From Gaiellasilicea sp963707575 (GTDB lineage: Bacteria > Actinomycetota > Thermoleophilia > Gaiellales > Gaiellaceae): 64,000 nt of DNA. The notes beneath the pieces are model-generated. The model was not told the origin of the DNA, searched no databases, and saw only the letters and a program-made list of their open reading frames with translations. Below are positions 44,182-54,476 of this stretch, one piece after another. Location of the stretch: the NCBI GenBank assembly GCA_963707575.1, contig OY970171.1, positions 248,001-312,000 of the forward strand. The letters are read 5' to 3'. The position numbers were made by a program, and so were the translations under genes. The number at the start of each line of letters is the position of its first letter. Position 1 is the stretch's first letter.

Positions 44182-44921
44182 AGAACGGCCTGCAGCGCGA
44201 AGGCGAGCCCGACGGCGACGAGCGTCGCCCCGAGCGCGAGCCGTAGCGTGCGCTCGGAGACGACGCCGGTCCAGCGCGCGCCCAACCAGCCGCCCGGGAT
44301 CGCACCGGCGAGGCCCGCCGCCAGGATGCCCCACTCGAGCTCGAGAGCCGAAGCGTGCGCCGCGAACCCGGCGACTCCCAGCAGGAAGCCGACGACGAGG
44401 TTCGTCCCGGCCGCCCGTCGCACATCGAGCCCGACGGAGCGCACGAGAGCGGGCATGCGCAGCGTGCCCAGGATCACGCCGACGGCGCCGCCGATCGCGC
44501 CGATCGCCCCGCCGGCGACGACGGCCGGCGCCAGCCTGGGCCGCTCCCGCGTCCGCGCCGCGATCGGCCGGAGGGCGAGATCGATCCCGCTCCAGACGAG
44601 CACGGCCGCGATCACGGCGTAGAGGAGCCGCTCCGAGACGTCATCCGCGAGCAGTGCACCGACCACTGCGCCGACGATCGACGGCGGCGCCATCCAGGCT
44701 ACGACCCGCCAGTCGACCCGGCCCTCACGGATGTGGCGCAGGCTGCCCGCGCCGGCCGCTGCCGCGGAGATCGCGATGTTCGTGCCCGCCGCCGCGAGCG
44801 GGCTGCCGGACGCGAGCACGATCAGCGGCAGCCGCAGGGTGCCGAGCACGAGCCCCAGGGCGGAACCGAAGTAGCCCGCGACGAACGAGCCGACGAAAGC
44901 GAGCAGGAGTGACCAGATCAC
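44178..44921 (-). CDS. TauE/SafE family membrane transporter
   Basis: 247 residues, about eight helices arranged as two similar halves, each containing a Gly-rich LGTLRLP/LGTLRMP motif after GLVLG or GVILG, typical of TauE/SafE sulfite or organosulfonate exporters. The ligand is not known. A GAGGTGA ribosome site precedes the GTG at 44921. It is convergent with the giant gene and their TAG stops overlap by two bases, so no terminator fits between them. Confidence 0.88.
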   Translation of the reverse strand: MIWSLLLAFVGSFVAGYFGSALGLVLGTLRLPLIVLASGSPLAAAGTNIAISAAAAGAGSLRHIREGRVDWRVVAWMAPPSIVGAVVGALLADDVSERLLYAVIAAVLVWSGIDLALRPIAARTRERPRLAPAVVAGGAIGAIGGAVGVILGTLRMPALVRSVGLDVRRAAGTNLVVGFLLGVAGFAAHASALELEWGILAAGLAGAIPGGWLGARWTGVVSERTLRLALGATLVAVGLAFALQAVL

Positions 44922-44942
44922 CGTCTCACCTCGCGTTCCTGG

Positions 44943-45019
44943 CGCGTCGCTCGCAGTGCGTAGGCCGGGGTCACAGTATGGGAATACGGGGCGCCGGCTG
45001 GAGCACTGCGAGCGACGCG
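44943..45019. repeat. Nested hairpin upstream of the TauE gene
   Basis: A perfect 17-bp inverted repeat (44943-44959 with 45003-45019) encloses a second short GCCGG/CCGGC stem and an apical GTAT-GGGA-ATAC hairpin (44976-44987) with a GNRA-type loop. It lies in the 5' region of the TauE gene, after the adenosyltransferase gene. It could be a terminator/leader structure; no known riboswitch recognised. Confidence 0.55.
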
Positions 45020-45020
45020 A

Positions 45021-45062
45021 GGCGTCGCCGGAGGCCGGCTCGGCCGGCCGGGAGGCGGCGCC
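45021..45062 (-). terminator. GC hairpin after the adenosyltransferase gene
   Basis: GGCGTCGCC (45021-45029) pairs with GGCGGCGCC (45054-45062) with one mismatch on the minus strand (a T.G wobble on the plus strand), with an inner GGCCGGC-type stem. It starts 19 bp after the adenosyltransferase stop. No U-tract. Confidence 0.4.
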
Positions 45063-45080
45063 GGCCAGGGGCGCGAGGCG

Positions 45081-45655
45081 CTAGCGCGAGCTTCCAGGCT
45101 TCCAGAGCGGTTCCTCACGACCCGCGCCGGCGTTCGCCGCCCGCGCGAGGATGAAGAGCAGGTCGGAGAGCCGATTCAAGTAGCGCAGCACGAGCGGGTT
45201 CAACTCGAGCTCCTGCGAGGCCACGAGCGCGTCGCGCTCCGCGCGCCGGCAGAGCGTGCGGGCGACGTGAAGCCGTGCCGCCGCCTCGCTGCCACCGGGG
45301 AGCACGAAGCTGCGCAGCTCGGGGAGATCGGCATTGAAGCGGTCGCACAGCCGCTCGAGCTCGTCGATCATCCCCTGCTCGACCCGGAGCCGGTCGGTGA
45401 CGCCCCACGGCACCGAGAGGTCGGCGCCGACGTCGAAGAGCTCGTTCTGGACGCGCTCGAGCGGCGGCCGCAGCTCGGACGGCACGTCGCCGGCGAGCAC
45501 GACCCCGAGGGCGGAGTTCAGCTCGTCGACCGTCCCGAACGCGCCGATCCGGCAGTCGAGCTTGGAGACGCGGGAGCCGTCGCCGAGCGACGTCTCGCCC
45601 GCGTCGCCGCCGCGGGTGTAGATCCGGGTCAGGCGGACCGGCTCGTCCCGCGCCC

Positions 45656-45659
<4 letters not shown>
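45081..45659 (-). CDS. Cob(I)alamin adenosyltransferase, PduO type
   Basis: 192 residues. The N-terminal ATP motif TRGGDAGETSLGDG and the C-terminal ARTLCRRAERD and YLNRLSDLLFILAR segments identify the PduO/MMAB class of trimeric adenosyltransferases, which make adenosylcobalamin and deliver it to B12 mutases. The obvious client is the split mutase at 23.7-26.6 kb. The ATG overlaps the stop of the acyl-CoA dehydrogenase gene (ATGA), linking cofactor supply with acyl-CoA oxidation. Confidence 0.94.
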
Positions 45660-46819
<1,160 letters not shown>

Positions 46820-46827
46820 GCCGCGCG

Positions 46828-46833
46828 AGTCTA
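46828..46833 (-). promoter_or_regulatory. Putative -10 box of the acyl-CoA dehydrogenase-adenosyltransferase operon
   Basis: TAGACT on the minus strand, 8 nt before the ATG at 46819, in the 34-bp gap after the HD-GYP gene. No clear -35. Confidence 0.42.
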
Positions 46834-46853
46834 TCGACGGGGTGAGGCTGCGA

Positions 46854-47921
46854 CTACGCGGCGGCGAGGAAGTCGCGGCGGATCTCGTGCAGGACGTGCT
46901 CGCGGTCGCGGAACGCGTCGACGACCTGCGGGTCGAACTGCTTGCCCGACTCGGCGATGATCACCTTGTGCGCGACGCGCCAGCTCTGCGCGCCGCGGTA
47001 CGGGCGGTGACTCGTGATCGCGTCGAGCGCGTCGGCGACCGCGAAGATGCGGGCGCCGAGCGGGATCTCGTCGCCGACGAGGCCGTCGGGATAGCCGGCG
47101 CCGTCCCACCGCTCGTGGTGGGAGCGGACGATCTCCACGCCGGGACCCTGCAGGAACGCAACTCCGCCGAGCATCTGCGCCCCGAGCACGGTGTGCTTCT
47201 GCATCAGCCGCCACTCCTGCTCGTTGAGCGCGCTCGGCTTGCGCAGGATCTGGTCGGGGATGCCGATCTTCCCGATGTCGTGGAGCAGGAACCCGTACTC
47301 GACCGACGGGTGTCCTGCGACGATCGGGTCGAGCGCGCGCGCGAGCTCCATCGCGTAGAGCTGCACGCGCTGCGAGTGCTGCCGGGTGCCGGTGTCCTTC
47401 GTCTCGAGCGCGCTGGCGAGCGCCGACACCGTGTCGTGGTACGCGCGCTCGAGCAACGCCCGCTGCCCCCGCTCCAGCTCCACGAGGTCGCGCAGATCGC
47501 GCGCGTAGAGCAGCAGCTGCTCCTCCTCCGAGCGTCCGCGCGGCTTGCGCATCGGCACGCCCACCCTGCCTCCCGCGAGCCGCTCCACGACGGCGAGCAG
47601 CTCGAGCGGCCGGAACGGCTTCAGCAAGAGCGCGTCCGCACCGGCGGCGCCGGCCACGTCCTCCACGTCGTCGAGCCCCGTCAGCAGGACGATGCGGATG
47701 TCGCGCGTGGCCGGGCTGGCTTTGAGCTCGCGGCAGAACGCGATCCCGTCGATCCCGGGCATCCCGACGTCCAGCACGATCACCTCAGGTGCGGACTGCT
47801 CGATCAGCTCGGCGGCTTCTGCGGCGCCACCGGCCTCCTCCACGTCGACGTCGACGGCCTCGAACGTCGTCCGGAGCAGAGCCCGGAATCTCGCATCGTC
47901 GTCTACCAGCAATAGGCGCAT
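46854..47921 (-). CDS. Response regulator with HD-GYP phosphodiesterase domain
   Basis: 355 residues. An N-terminal receiver domain (1-115; VDDD acidic triad, phospho-acceptor Asp51, conserved Lys101 in LLLKPF) is followed by a helical linker (about 130-165) and an HD-GYP domain with HDIGK (His214, Asp215), HHERWDGAGYP (268-278) and the GYP triad. All metal and catalytic residues are present, so it should hydrolyse cyclic di-GMP. No cognate kinase is adjacent; the nearest is the hybrid kinase at 60 kb. The ATG at 47921 has a GGGGGA ribosome site; the longer frame is not receiver-like. Confidence 0.94.
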   Translation of the reverse strand: MRLLLVDDDARFRALLRTTFEAVDVDVEEAGGAAEAAELIEQSAPEVIVLDVGMPGIDGIAFCRELKASPATRDIRIVLLTGLDDVEDVAGAAGADALLLKPFRPLELLAVVERLAGGRVGVPMRKPRGRSEEEQLLLYARDLRDLVELERGQRALLERAYHDTVSALASALETKDTGTRQHSQRVQLYAMELARALDPIVAGHPSVEYGFLLHDIGKIGIPDQILRKPSALNEQEWRLMQKHTVLGAQMLGGVAFLQGPGVEIVRSHHERWDGAGYPDGLVGDEIPLGARIFAVADALDAITSHRPYRGAQSWRVAHKVIIAESGKQFDPQVVDAFRDREHVLHEIRRDFLAAA

Positions 47922-47988
47922 CGTTCCCCCCGGATCTTGTGCCTTTGCTTCCGCTATCGGCCGACTAGGACCGAAGCTTGAGGAGGAC

Positions 47989-48972
47989 CTACCCCGATCG
48001 GGGGGTGCCACGCATCCGGCGCACCGAGCGCGGTGCCCGCCGGCGTGCCGTCCGCTCGATCCCGCTCGGCGTGAGCAGCCGGCGCAGGCGCCTCGGCGAG
48101 AGCTCCGCGCACAGCACCGCGGACGCCGCGGGGCCGCGCTCGCCGTAGCGGAGGCCCTCGCTCGTGAGTTCCGGCGAGGCGCGCCAGCCCTCCTCCGTGA
48201 GCTCGTACACCTCCTGCTCCTCGACGAAGAAGCCGGCCCGCGTGAAGAGACGCGTCCAGCCGCGGACGTCGTCCTGCCGGAACCAGCCGTAGTTCTCCGG
48301 CTCGCCGCACGGCACGGTGATCAGCAGCCGGCCGGCCGGAACGAGGACGCGGCGAAGCTCACGCAGCGCCGTCAGCTGGGACGCGGCGTCGTCCTCGGCG
48401 CCCAAGCCGTAGCCCGTGTTGTCCGCACCGACGTGCTCGAGAGTCGAGACGCAGAGGACGAGCTCGAAGGCGCGGTCGTCGAAGGGGAGATCGCGCACAT
48501 CCGCCTGGACCGTCGTCATCCCCGGCACGTCCGCAGTGGCGAGGTCGACCCCGGCCAGCTCGTCGAAGCCGGCGCGCAGGAGCGCACCGAGATACGGCGG
48601 CTCCGCGAAGGCGTAGCCGACCTCGAGCGCCCGTCCCTTCGGCAGCCGGGCGAGCACCCACGGGAGCTCGATCACGCGCTCGTCCGTATCCGGTGGGCCC
48701 TGCAGCCAGCGCGGACGGTCCCCGCGCTCGCGGGCGCCGCGGGCGAACGCGACGCCGTCGTCGAGCAACCGCACGCGCTCGGCCTCCTGCGCAGTCGCCA
48801 GCTCGTGGAGGAGCGTCGTCCGCGAGAGGGTCCCCTCGGCGAGCTTCGCCAGCGCCCGCTCGCGCGCCTCCTCGTCGGGCGGTCGGCGCAGGATCGAGCG
48901 AAACGCGGACTCGACGAACGCCGAGTCGTCTCCCTCCCCGCCCTCGAGCCAGGCGCGCAGGCGCTCGTCCAT
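47989..48972 (-). CDS. SAM-dependent methyltransferase with N-terminal DUF4214-like helical domain
   Basis: 327 residues. The first ~60 residues (VESAFRSILRRPPDEEARE) resemble DUF4214, a small helical domain found in glycan- and surface-linked proteins. A Rossmann methyltransferase follows: ALEVGYAF (motif I, modified), LAGVDLATADVPG, then LPFDDRAFELVLCVSTLEHVG (motif IV/post) and ELRRVLVPAGRLLITVPCG. The C-terminus is Arg-rich. The substrate is unknown; sugar or polyketide methylation is possible. The ATG overlaps the upstream dehydrogenase stop (TGATG). Confidence 0.82.
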   Translation of the reverse strand: MDERLRAWLEGGEGDDSAFVESAFRSILRRPPDEEARERALAKLAEGTLSRTTLLHELATAQEAERVRLLDDGVAFARGARERGDRPRWLQGPPDTDERVIELPWVLARLPKGRALEVGYAFAEPPYLGALLRAGFDELAGVDLATADVPGMTTVQADVRDLPFDDRAFELVLCVSTLEHVGADNTGYGLGAEDDAASQLTALRELRRVLVPAGRLLITVPCGEPENYGWFRQDDVRGWTRLFTRAGFFVEEQEVYELTEEGWRASPELTSEGLRYGERGPAASAVLCAELSPRRLRRLLTPSGIERTARRRAPRSVRRMRGTPRSG

Positions 48973-49805
48973 CAGGAGTAGTCGTGGAAGCCCCGACCGC
49001 TCTTTCGGCCGAGCCGCCCGGCGGCGACGTACTGGCGCAGCAGCGGACAGGGCGCGTACTTCGGGTTGCCGAGCCCCTCGTGCAGCACGTCCATGATCGC
49101 CACGCAGGTGTCCAGGCCGATCAGGTCGGCCAGCGCCAGCGGGCCCATGGGATGGGCGAAGCCGAGCTTCGCGATCGTGTCGATCGCCTCCGGCTCGGCC
49201 ACCCCCTCGAGCACCGCGTACGCGGCCTCGTTGATGAACGGCATCAGGATCCGGTTGGAGACGAAGCCGGGGAAGTCGTTCGCCTCGGCCGGCACCTTCC
49301 CGAGCTCCTCGGCGAGGCCGACGATCGCGGCGGCCGTCTCGTCCGAGGTCTGGACGGCCCTGATCACCTCCACCAGCTTCAACATCGGCACCGGGTTGAA
49401 GAAGTGCATCCCGATCACGCGCTCGGGACGTCCCGTGGCCGCAGCCAGCGAGGTGATCGGAATCGAGGACGTGTTCGAGGCGAGGATCGCCTCCGCGGGC
49501 AGGAGCTCGTCGGCGCGGCGGAAGAGCTCCTCCTTCACGGCTGCGTCCTCGACCACCGCCTCGATCATCAGGTCGGCGACGACGAGGTCGTCGGCAGTGT
49601 CGATCCGCGCCAGCACCTCGTCGGGATCGGCCCCGCCCTTGTCGGCCAGCCGCTCGAGACTCCTGCGGATCCCGGCGAGGCCGCGATCGACCGCGCCGGG
49701 AGCGGCGTCGTGGAGCGAGACCCGCCGGCCGGACCCGGCGACGACCTGGGCGATCCCGGCGCCCATCTGACCTGCCCCGACGACAAGGACGTGCTCGAAG
49801 CGCAT
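48972..49805 (-). CDS. 3-hydroxybutyryl-CoA (3-hydroxyacyl-CoA) dehydrogenase
   Basis: 277 residues. The NAD-binding VLVVGAGQMGAGIAQVVA, the catalytic HFFNPVPMLKLVEVI (His about 137), and the C-terminal domain with NDFPGFVSNRILMPFINEA and GNPKYAPCPLLRQYV are diagnostic of the stand-alone Hbd/PaaH class. It oxidises 3-hydroxyacyl-CoA to 3-ketoacyl-CoA; the thiolase for the next step is 2.8 kb away. The ATG at 49805 is chosen because the NAD fold starts there and a TACGCT box ends exactly 6 nt upstream. Confidence 0.94.
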   Translation of the reverse strand: MRFEHVLVVGAGQMGAGIAQVVAGSGRRVSLHDAAPGAVDRGLAGIRRSLERLADKGGADPDEVLARIDTADDLVVADLMIEAVVEDAAVKEELFRRADELLPAEAILASNTSSIPITSLAAATGRPERVIGMHFFNPVPMLKLVEVIRAVQTSDETAAAIVGLAEELGKVPAEANDFPGFVSNRILMPFINEAAYAVLEGVAEPEAIDTIAKLGFAHPMGPLALADLIGLDTCVAIMDVLHEGLGNPKYAPCPLLRQYVAAGRLGRKSGRGFHDYS

Positions 49806-49811
49806 ACTTCG

Positions 49812-49817
49812 AGCGTA
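49812..49817 (-). promoter_or_regulatory. Putative -10 box of the hydroxyacyl-CoA dehydrogenase gene
   Basis: TACGCT on the minus strand, 6 nt before the ATG, within GGGTACGCTC, a 10-base string also found in front of the thiolase gene (52666-52680 region) at the same distance from its ATG. Confidence 0.5.
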
Positions 49818-49855
49818 CCCCGGAACCCGACCGGCGGGCCCGGTGTAGCAGCCAC

Positions 49856-51028
49856 ATGAGGCGCCTCGTACCACTCCTCCTTCTCGCCGCCGTGCTCACG
49901 GCCACAGCCGGTGCGGCCGCGCCGCCGGACCGCGTGCTCGCGGTCGAATGGATGGGTGGCGGCGGTCAGCTGCGCTGGGTCTCGGCGCGCACGCTGCAGC
50001 CGGCCGGCGGGCCGGTCGTGAACCTCGGCGGCGCGCCGGCAAACCTGATCGCAGTCTCGCCCGACGGCCGCACCGGCGCGATCGGCGGCGGGGAGAACGG
50101 GCGGCTGCGCCTGCTCGACCTGCGCCGGCCACGCAGCCTCGCCCTCCTGCGGGTCGGGGACGAGTTCGTGTTCGCTGGGATCTGGCCCGCGCGCGACCGG
50201 CTCGTCGTGCTGCTCGGCGGGATGGGCGCCGAAGTCGCCGTGGTCGACCCCACGGCGCGCCGCGTCGTCTCCCGCCGCACCTTGCGCGGCACGGCTCTGA
50301 CCACGCTCGCGGCCGGCCGGCGCCTGCTCGCGCTGCTGGCCCCCCGGGACGCGATCGGAGCGGCGCGGCTGGCGGTGATCGACGCGCGCGGATCGGTGCG
50401 CACCGTCGCGCTGCCGGGAATCCAGGCGGGGTTCGCAGCGCCGCGCACGAGCGACGGCACGGGCAAGCAGGCGTCCCCCGGCCTCGCCGTCAGTCCTGAC
50501 GGCAGCCGGGCGGCCGTCGTCTCACCCACCCGCGTCGTCGACGTCGACCTCGAGACGCTGAAGGCGACGGGCACGCGGATCGCAGTCCGGACGACGTCCC
50601 GTGCGGAGAAGCGACTCGAAGGCTGGAGCCGAGCCGCCGTGTGGGCAGGCCGGGCCACGGTCGCCGTGACCGGATCGGCCGAGTCGTTCGTCGGCGATAC
50701 GCGCCGCTACACGCCGACAGGCTTGAGCCTGGTGGACGTCCGCACGGGTGCGGCTCGCGTCCTCGACGGCTCGTCCACCCAGGTCACGCGGGTGGGGACG
50801 ACGCTCGTCGGGCACGGCGGTGCAGCGATCACCGGCTACCGCCTGGACGGCTCGGTGCGCTTCGAGGTGCTCGACGACGACGGTGACTCGGGCTACCTCC
50901 AGCGGGCCGGCAGCTACCTGTACGTCGGCAGCGGCAACAGCACGCGCTTCGTCGTCGTCGACGTCGAGACGGGCCGGATCGTCGGGCACGCCCGGACGAC
51001 GAAGCCGACTGTCATCCTCGGGCCGTAG
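49856..51028 (+). CDS. Exported beta-propeller-like protein of unknown function
   Basis: 390 residues. The signal peptide (about 1-21, VPLLLLAAVLTATAGAAA) is followed by repeated short blades with the pattern ...AVSPDGRTGAIGG..., ...AVSPDGSRAAVVSP... and ...SLVDVRTGAARVLDG..., as in YVTN/WD40-like secreted propellers. No catalytic site recognised. Its 3' end overlaps the convergent NTR-like gene by 17 bp. The close neighbour, also exported, may suggest a shared envelope role, but this is only positional. Confidence 0.7.
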   Translation: MRRLVPLLLLAAVLTATAGAAAPPDRVLAVEWMGGGGQLRWVSARTLQPAGGPVVNLGGAPANLIAVSPDGRTGAIGGGENGRLRLLDLRRPRSLALLRVGDEFVFAGIWPARDRLVVLLGGMGAEVAVVDPTARRVVSRRTLRGTALTTLAAGRRLLALLAPRDAIGAARLAVIDARGSVRTVALPGIQAGFAAPRTSDGTGKQASPGLAVSPDGSRAAVVSPTRVVDVDLETLKATGTRIAVRTTSRAEKRLEGWSRAAVWAGRATVAVTGSAESFVGDTRRYTPTGLSLVDVRTGAARVLDGSSTQVTRVGTTLVGHGGAAITGYRLDGSVRFEVLDDDGDSGYLQRAGSYLYVGSGNSTRFVVVDVETGRIVGHARTTKPTVILGP

Positions 51029-51515
51029 CGCGGCGCGCGCGCAGCCGGCGCACGAGCAGGAGCAAACCGAGCGCGAGGACCGCCGTGCCGACGACGATCC
51101 CGCCCCAGTTGACGATCGGCTCCTCGGTCTCCTCCGCAGCGGCGATCAGCTCGCCGACGGCCATCTGGCCGCAGAGCCCTCCGATCCAGACGCCGCGGAC
51201 CGTGTCGCGGCGGAGCAGGATGCCCGTCGCGTCGTCCCGCCGGAGCTCAAAACCGCAGGCGGCACCACCAAGCGGGCTGACGACCTCGACCCGCTCGTCC
51301 AGCTCGCCCTTGACGACGCTGTCGGCCGCGAAGACGTAGACGAGCTCGCGCTCGCCGTCGCGCGCAGGCGCCGGGCGCGTCTCCAGCAGTCGGCCGATGA
51401 AGGCTGCGTCGGCCGAGTCGAGCCGCTGCCGCGCAGGCACCGCGGCGCAGGTGCACGCGAGGGCGTCGCCCGCGAGAACGAGCGCGACGAGGCCGAAGGC
51501 GAGGAGCTTGCTCAG
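51012..51515 (-). CDS. Exported Cys-rich protein with C-terminal membrane anchor, CTG start inferred
   Basis: 167 residues. The N-terminus LSKLLAFGLVALVLAGDALA is a signal peptide, cut before CTCA or lipidated at Cys21. The mature part begins Cys-x-Cys, then has VYVFAADSVVKGELDERVEVV and a later Cys pair, a pattern like bacterial NTR/TIMP-type domains; a membrane helix and an Arg-rich tail end the protein (type I topology). No ATG, GTG or TTG exists before the signal peptide; the only start is CTG at 51515, overlapping the thiolase TGA as CTGA. Starting at the internal GTG (codon 26) would remove the signal and both first Cys. The function is unknown. Confidence 0.72.
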   Translation of the reverse strand: MSKLLAFGLVALVLAGDALACTCAAVPARQRLDSADAAFIGRLLETRPAPARDGERELVYVFAADSVVKGELDERVEVVSPLGGAACGFELRRDDATGILLRRDTVRGVWIGGLCGQMAVGELIAAAEETEEPIVNWGGIVVGTAVLALGLLLLVRRLRARRATARG

Positions 51516-52663
51516 ACCTCGATCAGCAGGGCGTCGCCCTGACCACCGCCGGAGCAGATCGCGGCGAGGCCGAGGCCGCCGCCGTTGCGGCGCAGCTCGT
51601 GCACCATCGTGCCGACGATCCGGCCGCCGCTCGCCCCGATCGGATGGCCGAGCGCGACCGCGCCGCCGTTCACGTTCACGATCTCCTCGTCGGCGCCGAG
51701 CAGCCGCGTCGAGTTGAGCGCGACCGACGAGAAGGCCTCGTTGATCTCCACGCGCTTGACGTCGGCGATCGTCTTGCCGGCCTTGTCGAAGGCGACGGCC
51801 GCGGCGTTCGCGGGCGTACGCACGAGGTACGCGAACTCGTCCGCGACGTAGCCCTGGGAGAGGATCGTCGCCAGCACCTCCAGCCCGCGGCGCTGCGCGA
51901 ACGCCTCCGACGTGACGACGACGCAGGAAGCACCATCGTTGACGCCGGGGGCGTTGCCGGCCGTCGTCGTCCCCTCGGGGTCGAAGACGGGCTTCAGCTT
52001 CGCCAGCGACTCGGCGGTCGTGTCGCGGCGGATGCCTTCATCCGCGGCCACGTCGCCCACCGCGACCAGCTCGTCGTCGTAACGCCCCTCGTCCTGTGCG
52101 GCCGCCGCCCGCTGGTGCGAGCGCAGCGCCCACGCGTCCTGCTCCTCGCGGCCAATCCCGAGCTCACGCGAGACCATCGAGTTGTGCTGGACCATGTGCA
52201 TCGAGTCGTAGGCGTCCGTGAGCCCGTCGAAGATCATCGAGTCGACGAGCTCGCCGTTCCCGAGGCGGTAGCCGAAGCGGGCCTTCTGCAGCAGGTAGGG
52301 AGCGTTCGACATCGACTCCATGCCGCCCGTGACGACGACGTCGACGTCACCGGCGCGGATCATCGCGTCCGCGATCTGCACGGCGCGGATCGACGACGCG
52401 CACACCTTGTTGATCGTGTCGGCAGGCGTCTCCTTGGGCAGTCCGGCGCCGATCGCAGCCTGCCGCGCAGGCGCCTGGCCGGCTCCGCCCTGCAGCACCT
52501 GACCCATGATCACGTACTGCGGCTCGCCGACCTCGAGGCCGATCCGGTCGAGCGCGGCCTTGATCACGATCGAGCCGAGCTCGGTCGCCTTGTGGCGTGC
52601 CAGGCCGCCCCCGAGCTTCCCGAACGGGGTGCGGACCGCACTGACGATGACGGAGCGGGACAT
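51512..52663 (-). CDS. Acetyl-CoA C-acyltransferase (thiolase)
   Basis: 383 residues with all thiolase catalytic elements: nucleophile Cys in NKVCASSIRAV (about 88), HPIGASG His (about 341), and the C-terminal CSGGGQGDA Cys (about 371). The length and the GGMESMSNAPYL motif fit the AtoB/PhaA-type group acting on short 3-ketoacyl-CoA. It is divergent from the trp operon with 29 bp between start codons. A TACGCT box ends 6 nt before the ATG. The following gene is translationally coupled through a CTGA overlap. Confidence 0.95.
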   Translation of the reverse strand: MSRSVIVSAVRTPFGKLGGGLARHKATELGSIVIKAALDRIGLEVGEPQYVIMGQVLQGGAGQAPARQAAIGAGLPKETPADTINKVCASSIRAVQIADAMIRAGDVDVVVTGGMESMSNAPYLLQKARFGYRLGNGELVDSMIFDGLTDAYDSMHMVQHNSMVSRELGIGREEQDAWALRSHQRAAAAQDEGRYDDELVAVGDVAADEGIRRDTTAESLAKLKPVFDPEGTTTAGNAPGVNDGASCVVVTSEAFAQRRGLEVLATILSQGYVADEFAYLVRTPANAAAVAFDKAGKTIADVKRVEINEAFSSVALNSTRLLGADEEIVNVNGGAVALGHPIGASGGRIVGTMVHELRRNGGGLGLAAICSGGGQGDALLIEV

Positions 52664-52669
52664 GCGTTG

Positions 52670-52675
52670 AGCGTA
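52670..52675 (-). promoter_or_regulatory. Putative -10 box of the thiolase gene
   Basis: TACGCT on the minus strand, 6 nt before the ATG, in the same GGGTACGCTC context as the hydroxyacyl-CoA dehydrogenase promoter. It lies within the 29-bp gap to trpE, so the two transcripts start within a few bases of each other. Confidence 0.5.
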
Positions 52676-52692
52676 CCCTTCGGAGGGCGGCC

Positions 52693-53921
52693 ATGACTCG
52701 GACGACGCACATCCCCACCGACCTCCTCACCCCACTCGGGGCGTACCTCCGGCTGCGTGAGAGCGGCAGCGCGAGCTTCCTGCTCGAGTCGGTCGAGCAC
52801 GGGCGACTCGGGCGGCACTCGTTCATCGGCGCCGGCTCGCGCCTCGTCTCCTTCGAGGAGGCAGAACAGCTCGACGAGCCGGTGGTGGGGTACCTCGCCT
52901 ACGACCACGTCGCGACCCTGGAGCCGACGGTGCCGCTGCCCGCCGAGGGGGCCGGACTGCCCGAGAGCCGCTTCGTCGTCGCCGAGACGCTCGTCCGCTA
53001 CGACCACGGCAGCGGCACGGCCGAGGTGCTCGCGGGCGACCCGGGCGCGATCGGAGCGCGACTCGAGCAGGAGCTTGTGTTCCAGGAACACAAGCTCCCC
53101 TCCGCGCCCGGCCCCGTGCGCCGCTTCCCCACCCAGGCGGCGTACGAAGCGGGGGTGCGCCGCATCCAGGAGCTGATCCGGGCCGGGGACGCCTTCCAGG
53201 TCGTGCTCTCGCAGCGCGCCGAGCGGCCGACCTCGGCGGGCGCGCTGGAGCTCTACCGCGCGCTCCGGCGCGTGAACCCGTCGCCCTATCTCTTCCTGCT
53301 CGAGCTGGACGGGCTCGCGCTCGTCGGCTCGTCACCCGAGACCCTCGTCAAGTGCGAGGGCGGGCGTGCCAGCGTGAACCCGATCGCGGGCACGACCCAT
53401 CCCGGCGAGGGCGACGCCGAGCGGCTGCTCGCCTCGGAGAAGGACCGCGCGGAGCACGTGATGCTCGTCGACCTCGGCCGCAACGACCTCTCTCGCGTCT
53501 GCGCGGCGGGCACCGTCCGCGTCGAGCGCTTCCTCGAGCCGGAGCGCTTCTCGCACGTGACCCACCTCGTCTCCGAGGTGGTGGGCGAGCTCCGGGAGGG
53601 GATCACGCCCTACGACCTGCTCCGGGCCTGCTTCCCGGCCGGGACCGTCTCCGGCGCGCCCAAGGTGCGGGCGATGCAGATCGTCTCCGAGCTGGAGGGC
53701 TACCGGCGCGGGCCGTACGCGGGCGCCGTGGGCTACGCGCTGCCGAACGGAACGCTCGACACGTGCATCGCGATCCGGACGATCGTGCTCCAGGACGGCG
53801 TCGCCCTCCTGCAAGCGGGCGCGGGGATCGTGGCAGACTCGGATCCCGCTTCCGAGCACCGCGAGTGCTTGTCCAAGCTCGCTGCGCTCGAGGCGGCGAT
53901 CGACCTGGCCGAGGAGGAGCT

Positions 53922-53931
<10 letters not shown>
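52693..53931 (+). CDS. trpE: Anthranilate synthase component I
   Basis: 412 residues, shorter than usual (470-520). The N-terminal half keeps the tryptophan-binding LLESVEHGRLGRHSFIG motif. The chorismate domain is complete: VLSQRAER, GSSPETLVKCEGG, NPIAGT (the Thr of anthranilate synthases), RAEHVMLVDLGRNDLSRV, FPAGTVSGAPKVRAMQI, RRGPYAGAVGY and LQAGAGIVADSDP. It converts chorismate to anthranilate with TrpG glutaminase. The ATG at 52693 has a GGAGGG site. Loss of ~60-100 residues is in the N-terminal regulatory region, so feedback behaviour might differ. Overlaps trpG by 10 bp. Confidence 0.95.

Positions 53932-54472
<541 letters not shown>

Positions 54473-54476
<4 letters not shown>

Noticed and set aside
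38863..44334. Very long antisense open frame opposite the giant gene (similar ones at 34141-38106, 32623-33852 and elsewhere)
   Set aside because: Its composition is Arg/Asp/Gly-rich without any domain, and it mirrors the codon pattern of the repeat gene. In DNA of this GC content stop codons are rare in antisense frames.
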